From: Asticcacaulis excentricus CB 48
Lineage (GTDB): Bacteria; Pseudomonadota; Alphaproteobacteria; Caulobacterales; Caulobacteraceae
Direction: 5' to 3'
Assembly (NCBI RefSeq): GCF_000175215.2
Contig: NC_014817.1
Span: 83,501-147,500 of the forward strand
Length of the DNA stretch: 64,000 nucleotides
Shown here: positions 8,034 to 17,200 of the stretch, in pieces
Position numbering within the stretch: position 1 is the stretch's first letter
Layout: every line of letters starts with the position of its first letter
Notes under the pieces: model-generated
Database searches by the model: none
What the model was told of the DNA's origin: nothing
The model's input: only the letters and a program-made list of their open reading frames with translations
Translations under genes and position numbers: made by a program

Positions 8034-8477
8034 TTGGAACAAAAAACAGACACGACCAATCTCGTCGTTGAAATCGTCACGGCCTATGTGAGCAATAATT
8101 CTGTGCCTGCGGCCGAGTTGCCGCAACTGATACAGAGCGTCTCGGGGGCTTTAAACAGTCTGGCATCTGGTCCCGTTGTCGAACCTGAAAATAAGACGCC
8201 CGCTGTCTCCATAAAAAAGTCGGTGGGTACCGACTACATCATCTGTCTGGAAGACGGCCGCCGCTTCAAATCCCTGAAGCGACATCTGGCCTCGAAATAC
8301 AACCTGACGCCCGACGAATACCGGGCTAGGTGGAACCTACCCAAAGACTACCCGATGGTTGCACCGGCCTATGCTGAGGCCCGATCCAATCTGGCCAAGC
8401 AGATGGGACTGGGACAAGGGGGGCGCAAGTCGACATCTCAGGCGGCACCGAAGCCTGGCCGTCGGGCGAAGGCATAG
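8034..8477 (+). CDS. MucR/Ros family transcriptional regulator with altered zinc ligands
   Basis: A 147-residue MucR/Ros family protein. The N-terminal helical part (VEIVTAYVSNNSVPAAELP) is the family oligomerisation region. The DNA-binding part is CLEDGRRFKSLKRHLASKYN, followed by LTPDEYRARWNLPKDYPMVAP. Compared with the classic Cys2His2 Ros finger, Cys71 and His84 remain, the second Cys is Asp74, and the second His position is Lys88. It probably binds little or no zinc; Ml-type homologues that fold without zinc are known. The start is TTG at 8034: no ATG or GTG precedes it before an in-frame stop at 7965, and the family N-terminus begins here. It may act as a silencer of ICE genes (inference). 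A terminator follows at 8539. Confidence 0.85.
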   Translation: MEQKTDTTNLVVEIVTAYVSNNSVPAAELPQLIQSVSGALNSLASGPVVEPENKTPAVSIKKSVGTDYIICLEDGRRFKSLKRHLASKYNLTPDEYRARWNLPKDYPMVAPAYAEARSNLAKQMGLGQGGRKSTSQAAPKPGRRAKA

Positions 8478-8538
8478 GCCTCACAGTGTCAGTAGGGGCC
8501 TATCGTGCGATATCCCTCGACCCATTGCGCATGAAGAC

Positions 8539-8563
8539 GCCCCGGGGATTTCCCGGGGCTTTT
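8539..8563 (+). terminator. Intrinsic terminator after the mucR-like gene
   Basis: A perfect 8-bp stem GCCCCGGG / CCCGGGGC (8539-8546 with 8552-8559), GATTT loop and TTTT on the plus strand. It also separates the convergent HU gene. Confidence 0.75.
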
Positions 8564-8581
8564 GCCGTTCGAAAGGATGGT

Positions 8582-8857
8582 TTACGCGTTGAGGCGATCC
8601 TTGAGCGCCTTGCCCGGCTGGAAGACCAGCTTTTTCGAAGCAGCGATCTGGATGGTGGCACCGGTCGAAGGGTTTCGACCTTCGCGTGCGGGCTTATCCT
8701 GAACCTTGAACTTGCCGAAGCTCGGAAGGTTGACTTCCTGTCCCAGGACCGCCGCTTCCACGATGCTGCCAAAGACCGTGTCAACGATGGCCTTGGCCGC
8801 CACTTTGGTCACGCCGTGTTCCGTTGCGATTTTGTCAATGAGGTCAGAGGTGTTCAT
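8582..8857 (-). CDS. HU family DNA-binding protein
   Basis: A 91-residue HU/IHF-fold nucleoid protein: MNTSDLIDKIATEHGVTKVAAKAIVDTVF, then VNLPSFGKFKV, and the DNA-gripping arm with AREGRNPSTGATIQI. The C-terminus KLVFQPGKALKDRLNA is standard HU. The start at 8857 has GGAG eight bases upstream; the longer open frame does not look like HU. It is encoded convergently with the MucR-like gene and divergently from the TauD-like gene. Carriage of an HU copy in an ICE may serve integration/excision complexes or nucleoid packaging (inference). The 273 bases between its start and 9131 hold both promoters; no specific site was recognised. Confidence 0.93.
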   Translation of the reverse strand: MNTSDLIDKIATEHGVTKVAAKAIVDTVFGSIVEAAVLGQEVNLPSFGKFKVQDKPAREGRNPSTGATIQIAASKKLVFQPGKALKDRLNA

Positions 8858-9130
8858 AGGTCTGTCTCCGAATGAAAGACACTGACTTGCCCTCCTGAAG
8901 CGGTGTTGACAATACCCTTGGTCAGGTATCCACCGGAAGAGCCAACGGGCCTGCAATGGCAATGATGATCAACCCTTTCAATCTGCTTGACCAGCAGAGC
9001 GCTGCACTTGTGTGTACGCGCACCAATACGGGTGCCGTCAACTAATCATGCCTGCGGGGACAAGAAGGCAACCTGCCCTCTCTGGTAGCGTTCGCCTCAT
9101 CATATAAGTCCCAGTGCAAGGAGCCGCACC

Positions 9131-10240
9131 ATGAATGTTTCCGTCCCGACCCACGCCGCTGCGGCGCCTTTGGCGGAGATCACGACCGCCGCCGCGTGGC
9201 GAGGTGATGTGCTCTCCAAAGGGGATAGCTGGGTCTATATGCTCTCCGAGGCCCAGATCGCCGAGCTTGAGGCACTGGGTACGCGCTTCGTCGAATCTGA
9301 CCCGGATCTGCGTTTCGTACAGAAAGAAGAGTACCCTCTCACGGCCTGCGCCGATGCGGTGAGCGAATGGGGCCGGGACGTCGATTCTGGTCGCGGATTC
9401 GTGTTGGTGCGCGGCCTGCGCACCCATCTCTATTCCGATGCCCTATCGGCGGCCATCTACTACATTCTAGGCCTGCATATGGGCGATCCGATCCGCCAGA
9501 ACGAAAAGGGTGACTTGATCGACTCTGTCTATGCCACATCAGACAAGACCATGGCTGACCCAACCGCAAAATCGTCAAAAGTACGTGACGAACTCGTATA
9601 TCATTCGGATTCGTCGGATATCGTGGCCCTTATGTGCCTGCGACCAGCGCTCAGAGGGGGGGCGTCGTGCCTTGTCTCGGGGGCCGAAATTTACAACGAG
9701 ATCCTGCGACGTCGTCCGGATCTGGCACCACTTCTTTTCGAGACCTATCACTGGGATTGGCGGCGTCAGGACAAGAATGCGCCAGCTGATACCTATACCT
9801 CTCCTATTATCGATCTGACGGATGGGATCTTCAGCATGTATGCGGGCTCGCTATACATTCTGACCGCGCAGGAATATCCCGGCGTGCCGCAACTGCGTCC
9901 GGAGCAGATCGAAGTGCTCAAACTGTTCGACGAGATCGCTTATGAGCCTGGCATGGCCATCGAGATGGATTTCCGCCCCGGCGATATACAGTGGTTGTCC
10001 AACTACGCCGCGCTGCACGCTCGTCAGGGCTACGAGGACTATCCAGAACCTCAGCGCAGGCGCCACCTCCTGCGGCTGTGGTTGAGCCGTCAGGGCGATC
10101 GTCCGGTCATACCGGGCTTCGGCAAGAATGGCGTCGTTCAGGTACGTCACAAGCCGCGCGACGGCCAAACCACGGACGATCTCGGATTCTTTCGCATCAA
10201 GGACGCACCCGTGCCGCGTTTGCTCGCCGACCACGGTTGA
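9131..10240 (+). CDS. TauD/TfdA-like Fe(II)/2-oxoglutarate dioxygenase
   Basis: A 369-residue protein of the TauD/TfdA fold, which hydroxylates small substrates using Fe(II), O2 and 2-oxoglutarate. The metal facial triad is visible as His158-x-Asp160 in ELVYHSDSSD and His296 in AALHARQGY. Arg311 in RRRHLLRLWL is the likely 2-oxoglutarate anchor. The ribosome site AAGGAG is 11 bases from the ATG. It is 13 bases from the next gene (HIBADH-like), forming an operon at the left edge of the cargo. The substrate is unknown: the length and long N-terminal lead differ from taurine dioxygenase itself, so sulfonate use should not be assumed. Confidence 0.8.
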   Translation: MNVSVPTHAAAAPLAEITTAAAWRGDVLSKGDSWVYMLSEAQIAELEALGTRFVESDPDLRFVQKEEYPLTACADAVSEWGRDVDSGRGFVLVRGLRTHLYSDALSAAIYYILGLHMGDPIRQNEKGDLIDSVYATSDKTMADPTAKSSKVRDELVYHSDSSDIVALMCLRPALRGGASCLVSGAEIYNEILRRRPDLAPLLFETYHWDWRRQDKNAPADTYTSPIIDLTDGIFSMYAGSLYILTAQEYPGVPQLRPEQIEVLKLFDEIAYEPGMAIEMDFRPGDIQWLSNYAALHARQGYEDYPEPQRRRHLLRLWLSRQGDRPVIPGFGKNGVVQVRHKPRDGQTTDDLGFFRIKDAPVPRLLADHG

Positions 10241-10253
10241 CGGACAGCGATTC

Positions 10254-11129
10254 ATGACCTTCTCTATCGCCTTCCTAGGTCTCGGCATCATGGGCGCGGC
10301 CATGGCCCAGCGCCTTATCGATGCCGGATACGCCTTACGCGTGTACAACCGAAACCGGAGCCGTTCATCGACTTTCAAGCGCCACGCCCGTATTGCAGAC
10401 AGCCCCCGCGAAGCCGCCGACGGTGCGCAGATTGTAATATCTATGGTGACAGACGACGACGCCTCCCGCGCAGTGTGGATGGGACCGGCGGGGGCATTGG
10501 TTCACCTGCGGCCGGGCACTATCTGTCTGGAAACCTCTACCCTGTCACCAGACTGGATCCGCGAATGGGCAAAAGCGGTGACGGCGGCCGGCGGCATACC
10601 TGTCGATGCGCCCGTGACCGGCACCAAATCCCATGCAGAGGCTGGTCAACTGGTCTTCGTCCTCGGTGGCGATCCCGATGCTATAGATGCGCTTCGCCCC
10701 GCACTCACGGCGATGAGCCGTAAGATTGTCCACCTGGGTCCGACGGGTAGCGGGTCGGTTTTCAAGCTGATCAATAACTTTATGGGAGGCGTACAACTGG
10801 CGACTTTGGCAGAAGCTTTCGCGATGATTGATCGCGCCGGACTCGATACCGAACTGGCGATTGAGACACTCCTCGACGGGTCACCCGGCAGTCCGATGGT
10901 CAAAATGGTCAGCGCGCGCGTGATGGCGGACGACTATCGCCCGAACTTCCAGGTGGCACTACAGGCCAAAGATATGGTGTATGCCCTCCAGACCGCTGAG
11001 AGCCTGAATGTTAACCTGCCTACGGTGAAGGCGGCGCTGACGACCATTCAATCGGTCGTGGGCGAAGGGCATGGCGCAGAGGATATCGCCACAGTCGTTC
11101 GGACGGCGCGGGCGCAGGTGGCAAATTAG
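10254..11129 (+). CDS. 3-hydroxyisobutyrate dehydrogenase family NAD(P)-dependent oxidoreductase
   Basis: A 291-residue beta-hydroxyacid dehydrogenase. The Rossmann motif is IAFLGLGIMGAAMAQRL, and the substrate-side motif is DAPVTGTKSHAEAGQL. The catalytic Lys lies in SVFKLINNFMGG, followed by the helical C-terminal domain ending with the VALQAKDMVYAL segment. It oxidises or reduces a short hydroxyacid or related carbonyl; the exact substrate is unclear. The start at 10254 lies 13 bases after the TauD-like stop, and the longer open frame overlapping that gene was rejected. Together they may hydroxylate and then oxidise one substrate (inference). Confidence 0.85.
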   Translation: MTFSIAFLGLGIMGAAMAQRLIDAGYALRVYNRNRSRSSTFKRHARIADSPREAADGAQIVISMVTDDDASRAVWMGPAGALVHLRPGTICLETSTLSPDWIREWAKAVTAAGGIPVDAPVTGTKSHAEAGQLVFVLGGDPDAIDALRPALTAMSRKIVHLGPTGSGSVFKLINNFMGGVQLATLAEAFAMIDRAGLDTELAIETLLDGSPGSPMVKMVSARVMADDYRPNFQVALQAKDMVYALQTAESLNVNLPTVKAALTTIQSVVGEGHGAEDIATVVRTARAQVAN

Positions 11130-11195
11130 GTTTCATCCACATTGTTTTTACTAAATAGGGACCGCCTGAGCGGTCACTTGAGGAAGGAGTCTTGC

Positions 11196-11819
11196 ATGAA
11201 AGTCAGCGTCATCGGGTCGGGCAATATGGGTTCCGCCCTTGTCAAACATCTTGTGGCAGCCGGTCACGACGTCCTCGTCGTCGGGCGCGATGAGGCTAAG
11301 GCGCAGGCTCTGGCCGTTGCCGAAGGTGCAACCGCGGTTTCAGCCACAGGGATCGCGTCCGCCGATATCATTATCAACGCCACGGCATTTGCCGATGCCG
11401 TCGAAGCGCTTAATAGGATTCCCGGTATCGAGGGAAAGATCGTTGTCGATATCTCCAACCCTCTGACGGCCGACTATATGGGCCTGACAATCGGGCATGA
11501 AACATCGGCCGCCGAAGAGATCGCCAAGGCGGTGCCGGGAGTCACGCTCGTCAAGGCGTTCAATACGCTGTTGGCACAGGTGCTGGCGGCAGGGCCGAAG
11601 ATCGGTGAGGCAACAGTGCCGGTTTTTGTCGCGACGGACGATGCACACGCCAAGGCGAAGGTGACAGAACTGGCCACGTCGATGGGCTTTGCCGTTGTGG
11701 ACGCGGGCGGATTGAAAAATGCGCGCTATCTTGAACCTCTCGCCGGCTTCAATGTCTTCCTAGCCTATGGGGCTGGCCATGGGGTCGCGATCGCACCGAG
11801 CTGGCTGGGTGTCGCCTGA
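11196..11819 (+). CDS. F420-reductase-like NADP-binding oxidoreductase
   Basis: A 207-residue Rossmann protein of the NADPH-dependent F420 reductase-like family (F420_oxidored domain). GSGNMGSALVKHLVAAGHDV is the dinucleotide-binding turn. IIINATAFADAVEAL and VDISNPLT follow the family pattern, as does VKAFNTLLAQVLAAGP. Bacteria without F420 commonly carry such proteins, so F420 use should not be inferred. The start at 11196 follows AAGGAG. It is 66 bases downstream of the HIBADH-like gene on the same strand and probably shares its transcript. A hairpin with T and A tracts closes the unit at 11843. Confidence 0.82.
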   Translation: MKVSVIGSGNMGSALVKHLVAAGHDVLVVGRDEAKAQALAVAEGATAVSATGIASADIIINATAFADAVEALNRIPGIEGKIVVDISNPLTADYMGLTIGHETSAAEEIAKAVPGVTLVKAFNTLLAQVLAAGPKIGEATVPVFVATDDAHAKAKVTELATSMGFAVVDAGGLKNARYLEPLAGFNVFLAYGAGHGVAIAPSWLGVA

Positions 11820-11842
11820 AGCCAGGTAATTTTGGGGTAAAG

Positions 11843-11870
11843 AAAAAGGGGCCGATTTCGACCCCTTTTT
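11843..11870. terminator. Bidirectional terminator
   Basis: AAAAAGGGG (11843-11851) pairs with CCCCTTTTT (11862-11870), lying between the convergent F420-reductase-like and VOC genes. A and T tracts on the two sides serve both strands. Confidence 0.8.
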
Positions 11871-11873
11871 TAG

Positions 11874-12365
11874 TTATTCGCGGGTGTAGTTATCCGGGAT
11901 CTGCGGATTTTCGCCCGCCTTGCCCCACAGGATGATTTCGTTGCCCCACGGGTCTTCAAAAGCGTAGTTGTAGCCGTTGAACTCATGCCAGTAGTGATTT
12001 TTCCAAATGATGGTCGCGCCGCGTGCTGTTGCCGCTTCGAGAATGCGCTCCGGCGTGTCGTCGTCGGACACCAGCACCCAGATGCGCGCCTTATGCGTGC
12101 CGCGGCTCAGAGGCTTGGGGCCGGCGCCTTCAGGCGTGGGGTAGGGTCGGGCATTGTTGGCGTTGAATATGCCGATATGCAGATTGCCTATCTGGCTCTG
12201 ACTGCCGTCCTTGTTCTTAAAATTCTCGCCTGGAACGAGGCGATGATAGACGCCCGCCGGGCGGCCTTCATTGGTCCAGCCGAACACCTCGGCATAAAAC
12301 TGGCCGGTGGCTTCGGGATCATCGGAGGTCAGATCAACGAAAATCAGCGTATTGGGATAGGTCAT
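11874..12365 (-). CDS. VOC family protein (glyoxalase/bleomycin-resistance fold)
   Basis: A 163-residue vicinal oxygen chelate protein with two beta-alpha-beta-beta-beta repeats. NTLIFVDLTSDDPEATGQFYAEVFGW opens the first repeat; NYAFEDPWGNEIILWG ends the second, where the last metal-ligand Glu usually sits. Members bind a metal and act as isomerases, dioxygenases or resistance proteins, and which applies here cannot be told. The start at 12365 is preferred because GGAACG precedes it; an in-frame ATG four codons earlier at 12377 lacks a ribosome site. It is downstream of the DODA-type dioxygenase gene on the same strand, 107 bases away, and may be co-expressed. Confidence 0.82.
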   Translation of the reverse strand: MTYPNTLIFVDLTSDDPEATGQFYAEVFGWTNEGRPAGVYHRLVPGENFKNKDGSQSQIGNLHIGIFNANNARPYPTPEGAGPKPLSRGTHKARIWVLVSDDDTPERILEAATARGATIIWKNHYWHEFNGYNYAFEDPWGNEIILWGKAGENPQIPDNYTRE

Positions 12366-12472
12366 GTGGCGTTCCATAGAAATGAACCGGGGTGCGGCGA
12401 ACCGAACCCCGGTAAGTTGATCGTACCGATCATGCAGGTGCGATTGAAGAAGGTGGATGCAGGTTTTTGCGC

Positions 12473-13306
12473 CTAGCCGAACCGGAAGGCCGAAATGGTC
12501 GCCTGCATGACAACGTCGGAGAAGATGCGTGTCCCCTTGTCGTCTTCGCCTGCGCCAGCGGCGATCATTAGCGGCAGAAGGTGCTCCTCACGCGGATGGG
12601 CGTTGCGCGCGGCGGGGCCCTGCGACCAGTGGTTCAGCGCATCCTCGCGCACAGACTTGTCCTGCGCGAGGGACGAGGTGAGCCACTCATCAAAGGCTTT
12701 GGACGGCGCAGTGGCCGATGGCGTGCGGAAAGCGTGCATATTGTGATAGCTCATGCCAGAGCCAACGATCAGGACGCCTTCTTCGCGCAAAGACTTCAGT
12801 GCGCGCCCGGCGGCGATATGTTCCGCCGGATCGAGATTCCGCTTCAGCGACAGGGGGACGACCGGAATGTCGGCGTCCGGAAAGGCTACCAGAAACGGAA
12901 TGAAGACACCGTGATCGAAGCCGCGCTTCGCATCGGTTCTGGCGGGAATGCCCGCCTCTGTCAGAAGCTGAACGATGCGCTCGGCCAGTGGGGTAGAGCC
13001 TGGCGCGGAATAGTTCAGCTCATATGTGTGCTTTGGGAAGCCGTAATAGTCGAAGATCATTTCCGGCTGAGGCGAGGTGGCGGCGGTGAAGACAGTCTCT
13101 TCCCAGTGACCGGAAACAACGATGATGGCTTTTGGCTTTTCTGGCAGGGTGGAGGCAAGATTCCTCAGCCACTCGGCGGTCTTGTCCCAGGTGTCAGCGG
13201 GCTCGCCCATGATGGACCAGTCCATAAAAAAGCAAGGCCCACCGCCGTGCGGAATGAACAGGGTGGGCTGTACTGTGGGCGTGAGGGGGGAGGCTGTATC
13301 AGGCAT
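12473..13306 (-). CDS. DODA/YgiD-type class III extradiol dioxygenase
   Basis: A 277-residue LigB-fold dioxygenase of the 4,5-DOPA extradiol dioxygenase family. These cleave catechol-type rings using a metal held by His residues. The expected sites are visible: His20 in FIPHGGGP, His67 in VVSGHWEE, His131 in RGFDHGVFIPF, and a later SGMSYHNMH. The C-terminal HPREEHLLPLMIAAGA is a family hallmark. It lies in the cargo near a Rieske oxygenase, so ring cleavage after hydroxylation is an attractive possibility, though many chromosomal members have no known catabolic role. No terminator is evident after the gene. Confidence 0.87.
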   Translation of the reverse strand: MPDTASPLTPTVQPTLFIPHGGGPCFFMDWSIMGEPADTWDKTAEWLRNLASTLPEKPKAIIVVSGHWEETVFTAATSPQPEMIFDYYGFPKHTYELNYSAPGSTPLAERIVQLLTEAGIPARTDAKRGFDHGVFIPFLVAFPDADIPVVPLSLKRNLDPAEHIAAGRALKSLREEGVLIVGSGMSYHNMHAFRTPSATAPSKAFDEWLTSSLAQDKSVREDALNHWSQGPAARNAHPREEHLLPLMIAAGAGEDDKGTRIFSDVVMQATISAFRFG

Positions 13307-13402
13307 GACGCATCCAATTGAAAAGATTTGTATTACAGGAGTAGCGGCGCGATCATTGCCGGTCTTGTCTGATGGCGATTTGAAACTTGTCTCAAAGTGG
13401 CA

Positions 13403-15613
13403 TCAGGGCTTCAGACGCCGGGTTTCTAACCTGACCGAACCCGTCTCAATGAGGTCGGCGGCCGAGTGCCCCAGCGCCACATCGTAGACGCCGCGCTTGA
13501 TGACCCAGCCGGGACTTTGCGTGTCGAACTGACCCACAATGCGGAGATCGGCGACCAGGGTGAGGGTGCGCGTTTCGCCCGGTTTCAAATCGACCTTGTC
13601 GAAGCCGATCAGACGCTGGGTGGCCCCGTCTGGAGTCTGGGTCAGATAGACCTGCGGCACGGCCTTGCCGGGACGTTGGCCGGTATTGGTGACTTTGAAG
13701 CTCAAGCGCAATTGATCGCCGCCGCTCAGTTTCAGGTCGCTGTAACTGAACGTCGTATAGCTGAGGCCGAAGCCGAACGGGAACAGCGGCGTCTGTTTCG
13801 TGCGTTTGAACCAGCGGTAACCGATATCGGCGCCCTCATGATAGACGACGTCGAACTGGACCTTTTCCGGCAGGTCGATGCCGGGCAGGTTCGGACGCGG
13901 GGTTTGGCCGAGGCTGACCGGGAACGTCATCGGCAGGTGGCCCGATGGATTGACGTCACCGAAGAGAATATCGGCAATTACTTCACCGCCTTGCGCGCCG
14001 GAATACCAAGCCTGAAGAACGGCGGGTACCTTACTCAGCCAGGGCATGGTGACCGGACCGCCGGTTTGTAGCACAACCACGGTTTTAGGGTTGGCCGAAG
14101 CGACGGCACTGATCATGGCGTCCTGACCACGCGGCAGGTCGAGGTTCGGGGCGTCGAGCGATTCCGTCATCCACTGGTTGCCGAATACGATGACGAGGTC
14201 GGCTTGTACCGCCTTGCGCGCGGCCTCGGCAGTGTTGCGTCCATTGTCGAACAGGACGGTGGCCTGAGGCGCGCGGGCACGAATGGCGGCCAGCGGCGCG
14301 GAGGGGTGATACTGTTCTTTCACATACTGCGCGAACAGGGTTTCGCCGCTCATAGGCACGCCCGGTTGACCCGATACGGCAGTAACATTTGACGAGCCGC
14401 CGCCGGACAGAACGCCTTTTTCGACGTAGTCGCCGATAACGAGGATAGTGCGTGCCTCACGCCCCAGCGGCAGGAGATCGCCGCTGTTCTTGAGCAGGAC
14501 CATGCCCTCTTCGGCGGCGGCACGGCTGATGCGGGCATGGGCGGCGTAATCGATGTCTGTCTTGTGCGGCGGACTATCGAAGATGCCAGAGGCAATCTGC
14601 GCATACAGAATGCGACGCACCATGTCCGACAGGCGCGACGCGGGAACGTCGCCGGTCTCGATGGCGGCCTTCAGCGGGGCACCGAACCATGGCTGGGCAT
14701 CCAACTCCTTGGCCGCCTGCTGATCGAGGCCTTTGACCGCAAAATCGGTCGCCTTGACCGCGCCCCAGTCGGACATGACGAAGCCTGTATAGCCCCAGTC
14801 GCCTTTTAGTACTGTATTGAGCAGATGGTCGTTGCCGCACGCATAGTGACCGTTGACGAGGTTGTAGCCGCACATGACCGACAACGGCTTGCCGCGTTCG
14901 ATGGCGATCTGAAAGGCCAGCAGGTCGGTTTCGCGCATGGCCTGTTCGCCGATGACGCTGTTTGACCAGTCGCGGTTGGTCTCGGAGTCGTTGACGGCGA
15001 AATGCTTGATCGTGGCGATAATCTTTTGCGACTGCGCGCCGCGGATGGCTTCGCCGGCCATCAGGGCCGACAGCCAGACGTCTTCGCCGAAATATTCGAA
15101 ATTCCGCCCGTTGCGCGGATCGCGGGCCAGATTGACCCCGCCGGTCAGCAGGACGTTGAAGCCTTTGGCGCGCGCTTCCGAGGCGATTATCGCGCCGCCG
15201 TCATAAGCCAGTTTCGGGTTGAAGCTTGCGGCGGTGCTCAATGCTGAGGGCAGGGCCGTAGCGTGGTCGCCGGGGCGAACATCCGACGGATTGGTCACGC
15301 CCAGAGACGCATCGGTTTCGAACAGGGGTGGAATATTGAGGCGCTTGACGCCCGGCACATAACCGGCGGCGGGGATGGCGTCTTCGGGCTGCGGATTGTC
15401 GCGAGTGCGCGTAACCCACGGCACAGGCCACGTGCCGTTGACCATGGCGATGCGCTCGTCCAGCGTCATCTGTGCCTCTATCTCGGCGGCGCGTTTGACG
15501 GCGTCGTCGGCCCAAGCGGGTGAAACGAGCGCCGAGCCGGTCATCAGGACGGTGAGAAAAAGAGCGCGGGTATGGGCCCGCGCATACGATAGACTTCTCG
15601 CAAGTTTGTGCAT
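13403..15613 (-). CDS. Secreted GH3 family beta-glycosidase
   Basis: A 736-residue glycoside hydrolase family 3 enzyme, exported by a signal peptide of about 36 residues (basic start, hydrophobic core, ending SPAWA-DD). The catalytic domain contains the KHF motif (203-205) and the nucleophile Asp282 in GFVMSDWGAV. The second alpha/beta domain contains the acid/base region and DLVIVFGNQW. The C-terminus is a fibronectin-III-like domain (LRLSFKVTNTGQRPGKAVPQVYL). Such enzymes release beta-linked glucose or xylose from oligosaccharides or plant glycosides. It is transcribed away from the MFS gene, with 188 bases between the two starts, so an unlocked sugar or aglycone could be taken up by that transporter (inference). 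Confidence 0.92.
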   Translation of the reverse strand: MHKLARSLSYARAHTRALFLTVLMTGSALVSPAWADDAVKRAAEIEAQMTLDERIAMVNGTWPVPWVTRTRDNPQPEDAIPAAGYVPGVKRLNIPPLFETDASLGVTNPSDVRPGDHATALPSALSTAASFNPKLAYDGGAIIASEARAKGFNVLLTGGVNLARDPRNGRNFEYFGEDVWLSALMAGEAIRGAQSQKIIATIKHFAVNDSETNRDWSNSVIGEQAMRETDLLAFQIAIERGKPLSVMCGYNLVNGHYACGNDHLLNTVLKGDWGYTGFVMSDWGAVKATDFAVKGLDQQAAKELDAQPWFGAPLKAAIETGDVPASRLSDMVRRILYAQIASGIFDSPPHKTDIDYAAHARISRAAAEEGMVLLKNSGDLLPLGREARTILVIGDYVEKGVLSGGGSSNVTAVSGQPGVPMSGETLFAQYVKEQYHPSAPLAAIRARAPQATVLFDNGRNTAEAARKAVQADLVIVFGNQWMTESLDAPNLDLPRGQDAMISAVASANPKTVVVLQTGGPVTMPWLSKVPAVLQAWYSGAQGGEVIADILFGDVNPSGHLPMTFPVSLGQTPRPNLPGIDLPEKVQFDVVYHEGADIGYRWFKRTKQTPLFPFGFGLSYTTFSYSDLKLSGGDQLRLSFKVTNTGQRPGKAVPQVYLTQTPDGATQRLIGFDKVDLKPGETRTLTLVADLRIVGQFDTQSPGWVIKRGVYDVALGHSAADLIETGSVRLETRRLKP

Positions 15614-15801
15614 GGCTAATGTTTGCCAGAGCGGCCCTGCGGGTCTTGACCGGCGGCGTCGAAAAATTTGACAGCGATGTAAATGACGCCCGGCGCGGAC
15701 TAGACGCCTAGCGCCCTGTTTTTTGGCAGACGGGGGTTTGGCTTTGACGGGCCGGCGGATTCCAGTTTTGCTGATCCGACTGTAATGTGGAGTGCGTGGG
15801 C

Positions 15802-17088
15802 ATGACGATCGAAACCAAGGACAATCGCAAAACGGCGCTGGGCGTTGTGGTCGCCTGCACCATAGGTAACATGGTCTGCCTGACCGCTACGGTCAGCTCT
15901 GTGTTCGGCGTCTTTCTGGTGCCGATCTCTGAAAGCTTTGACTGGCAGCGCTCGCAGGTCACCGCCGTACTGGGGATCATTTCGCTAGTCAGCATCGTCG
16001 CCTTTCCGTTGGTCGGGCGCATTATGGACAAGTACGGCGGGCGCAAGGTGCTGCTCATCGGTAACATCCTGTTCGCCCTAAGCGTCGCGGCTATCAGTCA
16101 GGTCAATAACAATCTGCTGCATTTCTATCTGTTGTTCGCCCTGATAGGCTTAGCCGGGGCCATTCCGTCTACGGCCATGTTCTCGAAGGTCGTTTCGGAG
16201 TGGTTCGACAAGAGCCGCGGCCTGATGCTGGGGATTTCGGCGGGGCTGGGCAACGGTATCGGTGCGACCTTCATGCCGATTGTTGCGGCCCTGCTGCTGA
16301 GCGCCATCGGCTGGCAGATGAGCTTTGCGGTCATCGGCTTCATCATATTCGCCGTCGGTTTTCCAGCAACCTTCTTCCTGCTTAAAAACGCACCGCGTCC
16401 GGTTGTCGAGGATCCAGCACCGCGCGCTGATAAATATCAGCCCAATGCCCCGTCGGTGAGCCTCGAGGGCCTGACCCTGAGCCAGGCGGCGAAAACACCG
16501 GTCTTCTGGCTGATTATTGCCAGCCTCGGTCTGGGGGCCGGGTGTCTGACGGCGGTATTTTCGCACGTCATCCCCGTACTGACCGACCGTAAGATCGATA
16601 TGGGGCTGGCGACGACCGTGATGGTTGTGCTGGCGCTCGTCACCTCGGTTTGGCAGATCGTCGTCGGTTTACTGCTCGACCGGATCAAGTCGCCCCGCGT
16701 CACCGCGCCGTTCTTCGTTATCGCCGCCGGGGGGCTGTGGTTGTTGGAAGCGGCACAGAACACGCCCATGCTGCTGCTGGCGGGTGCCTTGCTGGGGATT
16801 GGGCTTGGCACGGCGTTCGGGGCCTTGCCCTACTATATTTCGCGCTATTTCGGCCTTAAGGCGTATGGCCTGATCACCGGCGTCATCTATGCGGTGGTCA
16901 TGCTGGCTCAGGGCCTGACGCCGTTCCTGATGGATGTCTGGTTCGACCATTACAAGGCCTATGCCGGGTCGATCCTGATCATCGAAGTCTGTCTGGTGAT
17001 CGTCGCGGCGCTGATTATGCTCTTCCCGCCGTACCGCATGAAAGTCTCGGCTGCCGAGGTGGCCAGCGTCAATCACGGCGGACTGTAG
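15802..17088 (+). CDS. MFS transporter
   Basis: A 428-residue major facilitator with about 12 hydrophobic segments and the loop signature GRIMDKYGGRKVL between segments 2 and 3. The general pattern is that of the oxalate/formate antiporter-like or monocarboxylate carriers, suggesting an organic acid substrate. The ATG at 15802 was chosen because GGAG lies nine bases upstream. An in-frame GTG at 15787 overlaps that ribosome site and is less likely. It is divergent from the GH3 gene and has its own terminator at 17113. Confidence 0.88.
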   Translation: MTIETKDNRKTALGVVVACTIGNMVCLTATVSSVFGVFLVPISESFDWQRSQVTAVLGIISLVSIVAFPLVGRIMDKYGGRKVLLIGNILFALSVAAISQVNNNLLHFYLLFALIGLAGAIPSTAMFSKVVSEWFDKSRGLMLGISAGLGNGIGATFMPIVAALLLSAIGWQMSFAVIGFIIFAVGFPATFFLLKNAPRPVVEDPAPRADKYQPNAPSVSLEGLTLSQAAKTPVFWLIIASLGLGAGCLTAVFSHVIPVLTDRKIDMGLATTVMVVLALVTSVWQIVVGLLLDRIKSPRVTAPFFVIAAGGLWLLEAAQNTPMLLLAGALLGIGLGTAFGALPYYISRYFGLKAYGLITGVIYAVVMLAQGLTPFLMDVWFDHYKAYAGSILIIEVCLVIVAALIMLFPPYRMKVSAAEVASVNHGGL

Positions 17089-17112
17089 GGTTTAAACCTC
17101 CTCAGACCCTTT

Positions 17113-17148
17113 ACCAGATCCGGTTCACTCGCTGGGTCTGGTTTTTTT
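17113..17148 (+). terminator. Intrinsic terminator of the MFS gene
   Basis: ACCAGATCC (17113-17121) pairs with GGGTCTGGT (17134-17142) with one wobble, followed by a run of T. Confidence 0.75.
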
Positions 17149-17200
17149 CGCGGATTGGTAACGCCGAACTTCATTTCCGGATCAAATGCGCGACAAAAAA

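Noticed and set aside
9131..10240. Taurine dioxygenase (tauD) as a specific name
   Set aside because: Only the fold motifs are shared; no sulfonate transport genes are nearby and the N-terminus differs.
11196..11819. True coenzyme F420 reductase
   Set aside because: No F420-related genes are present, and members of this family are common in bacteria that lack F420.
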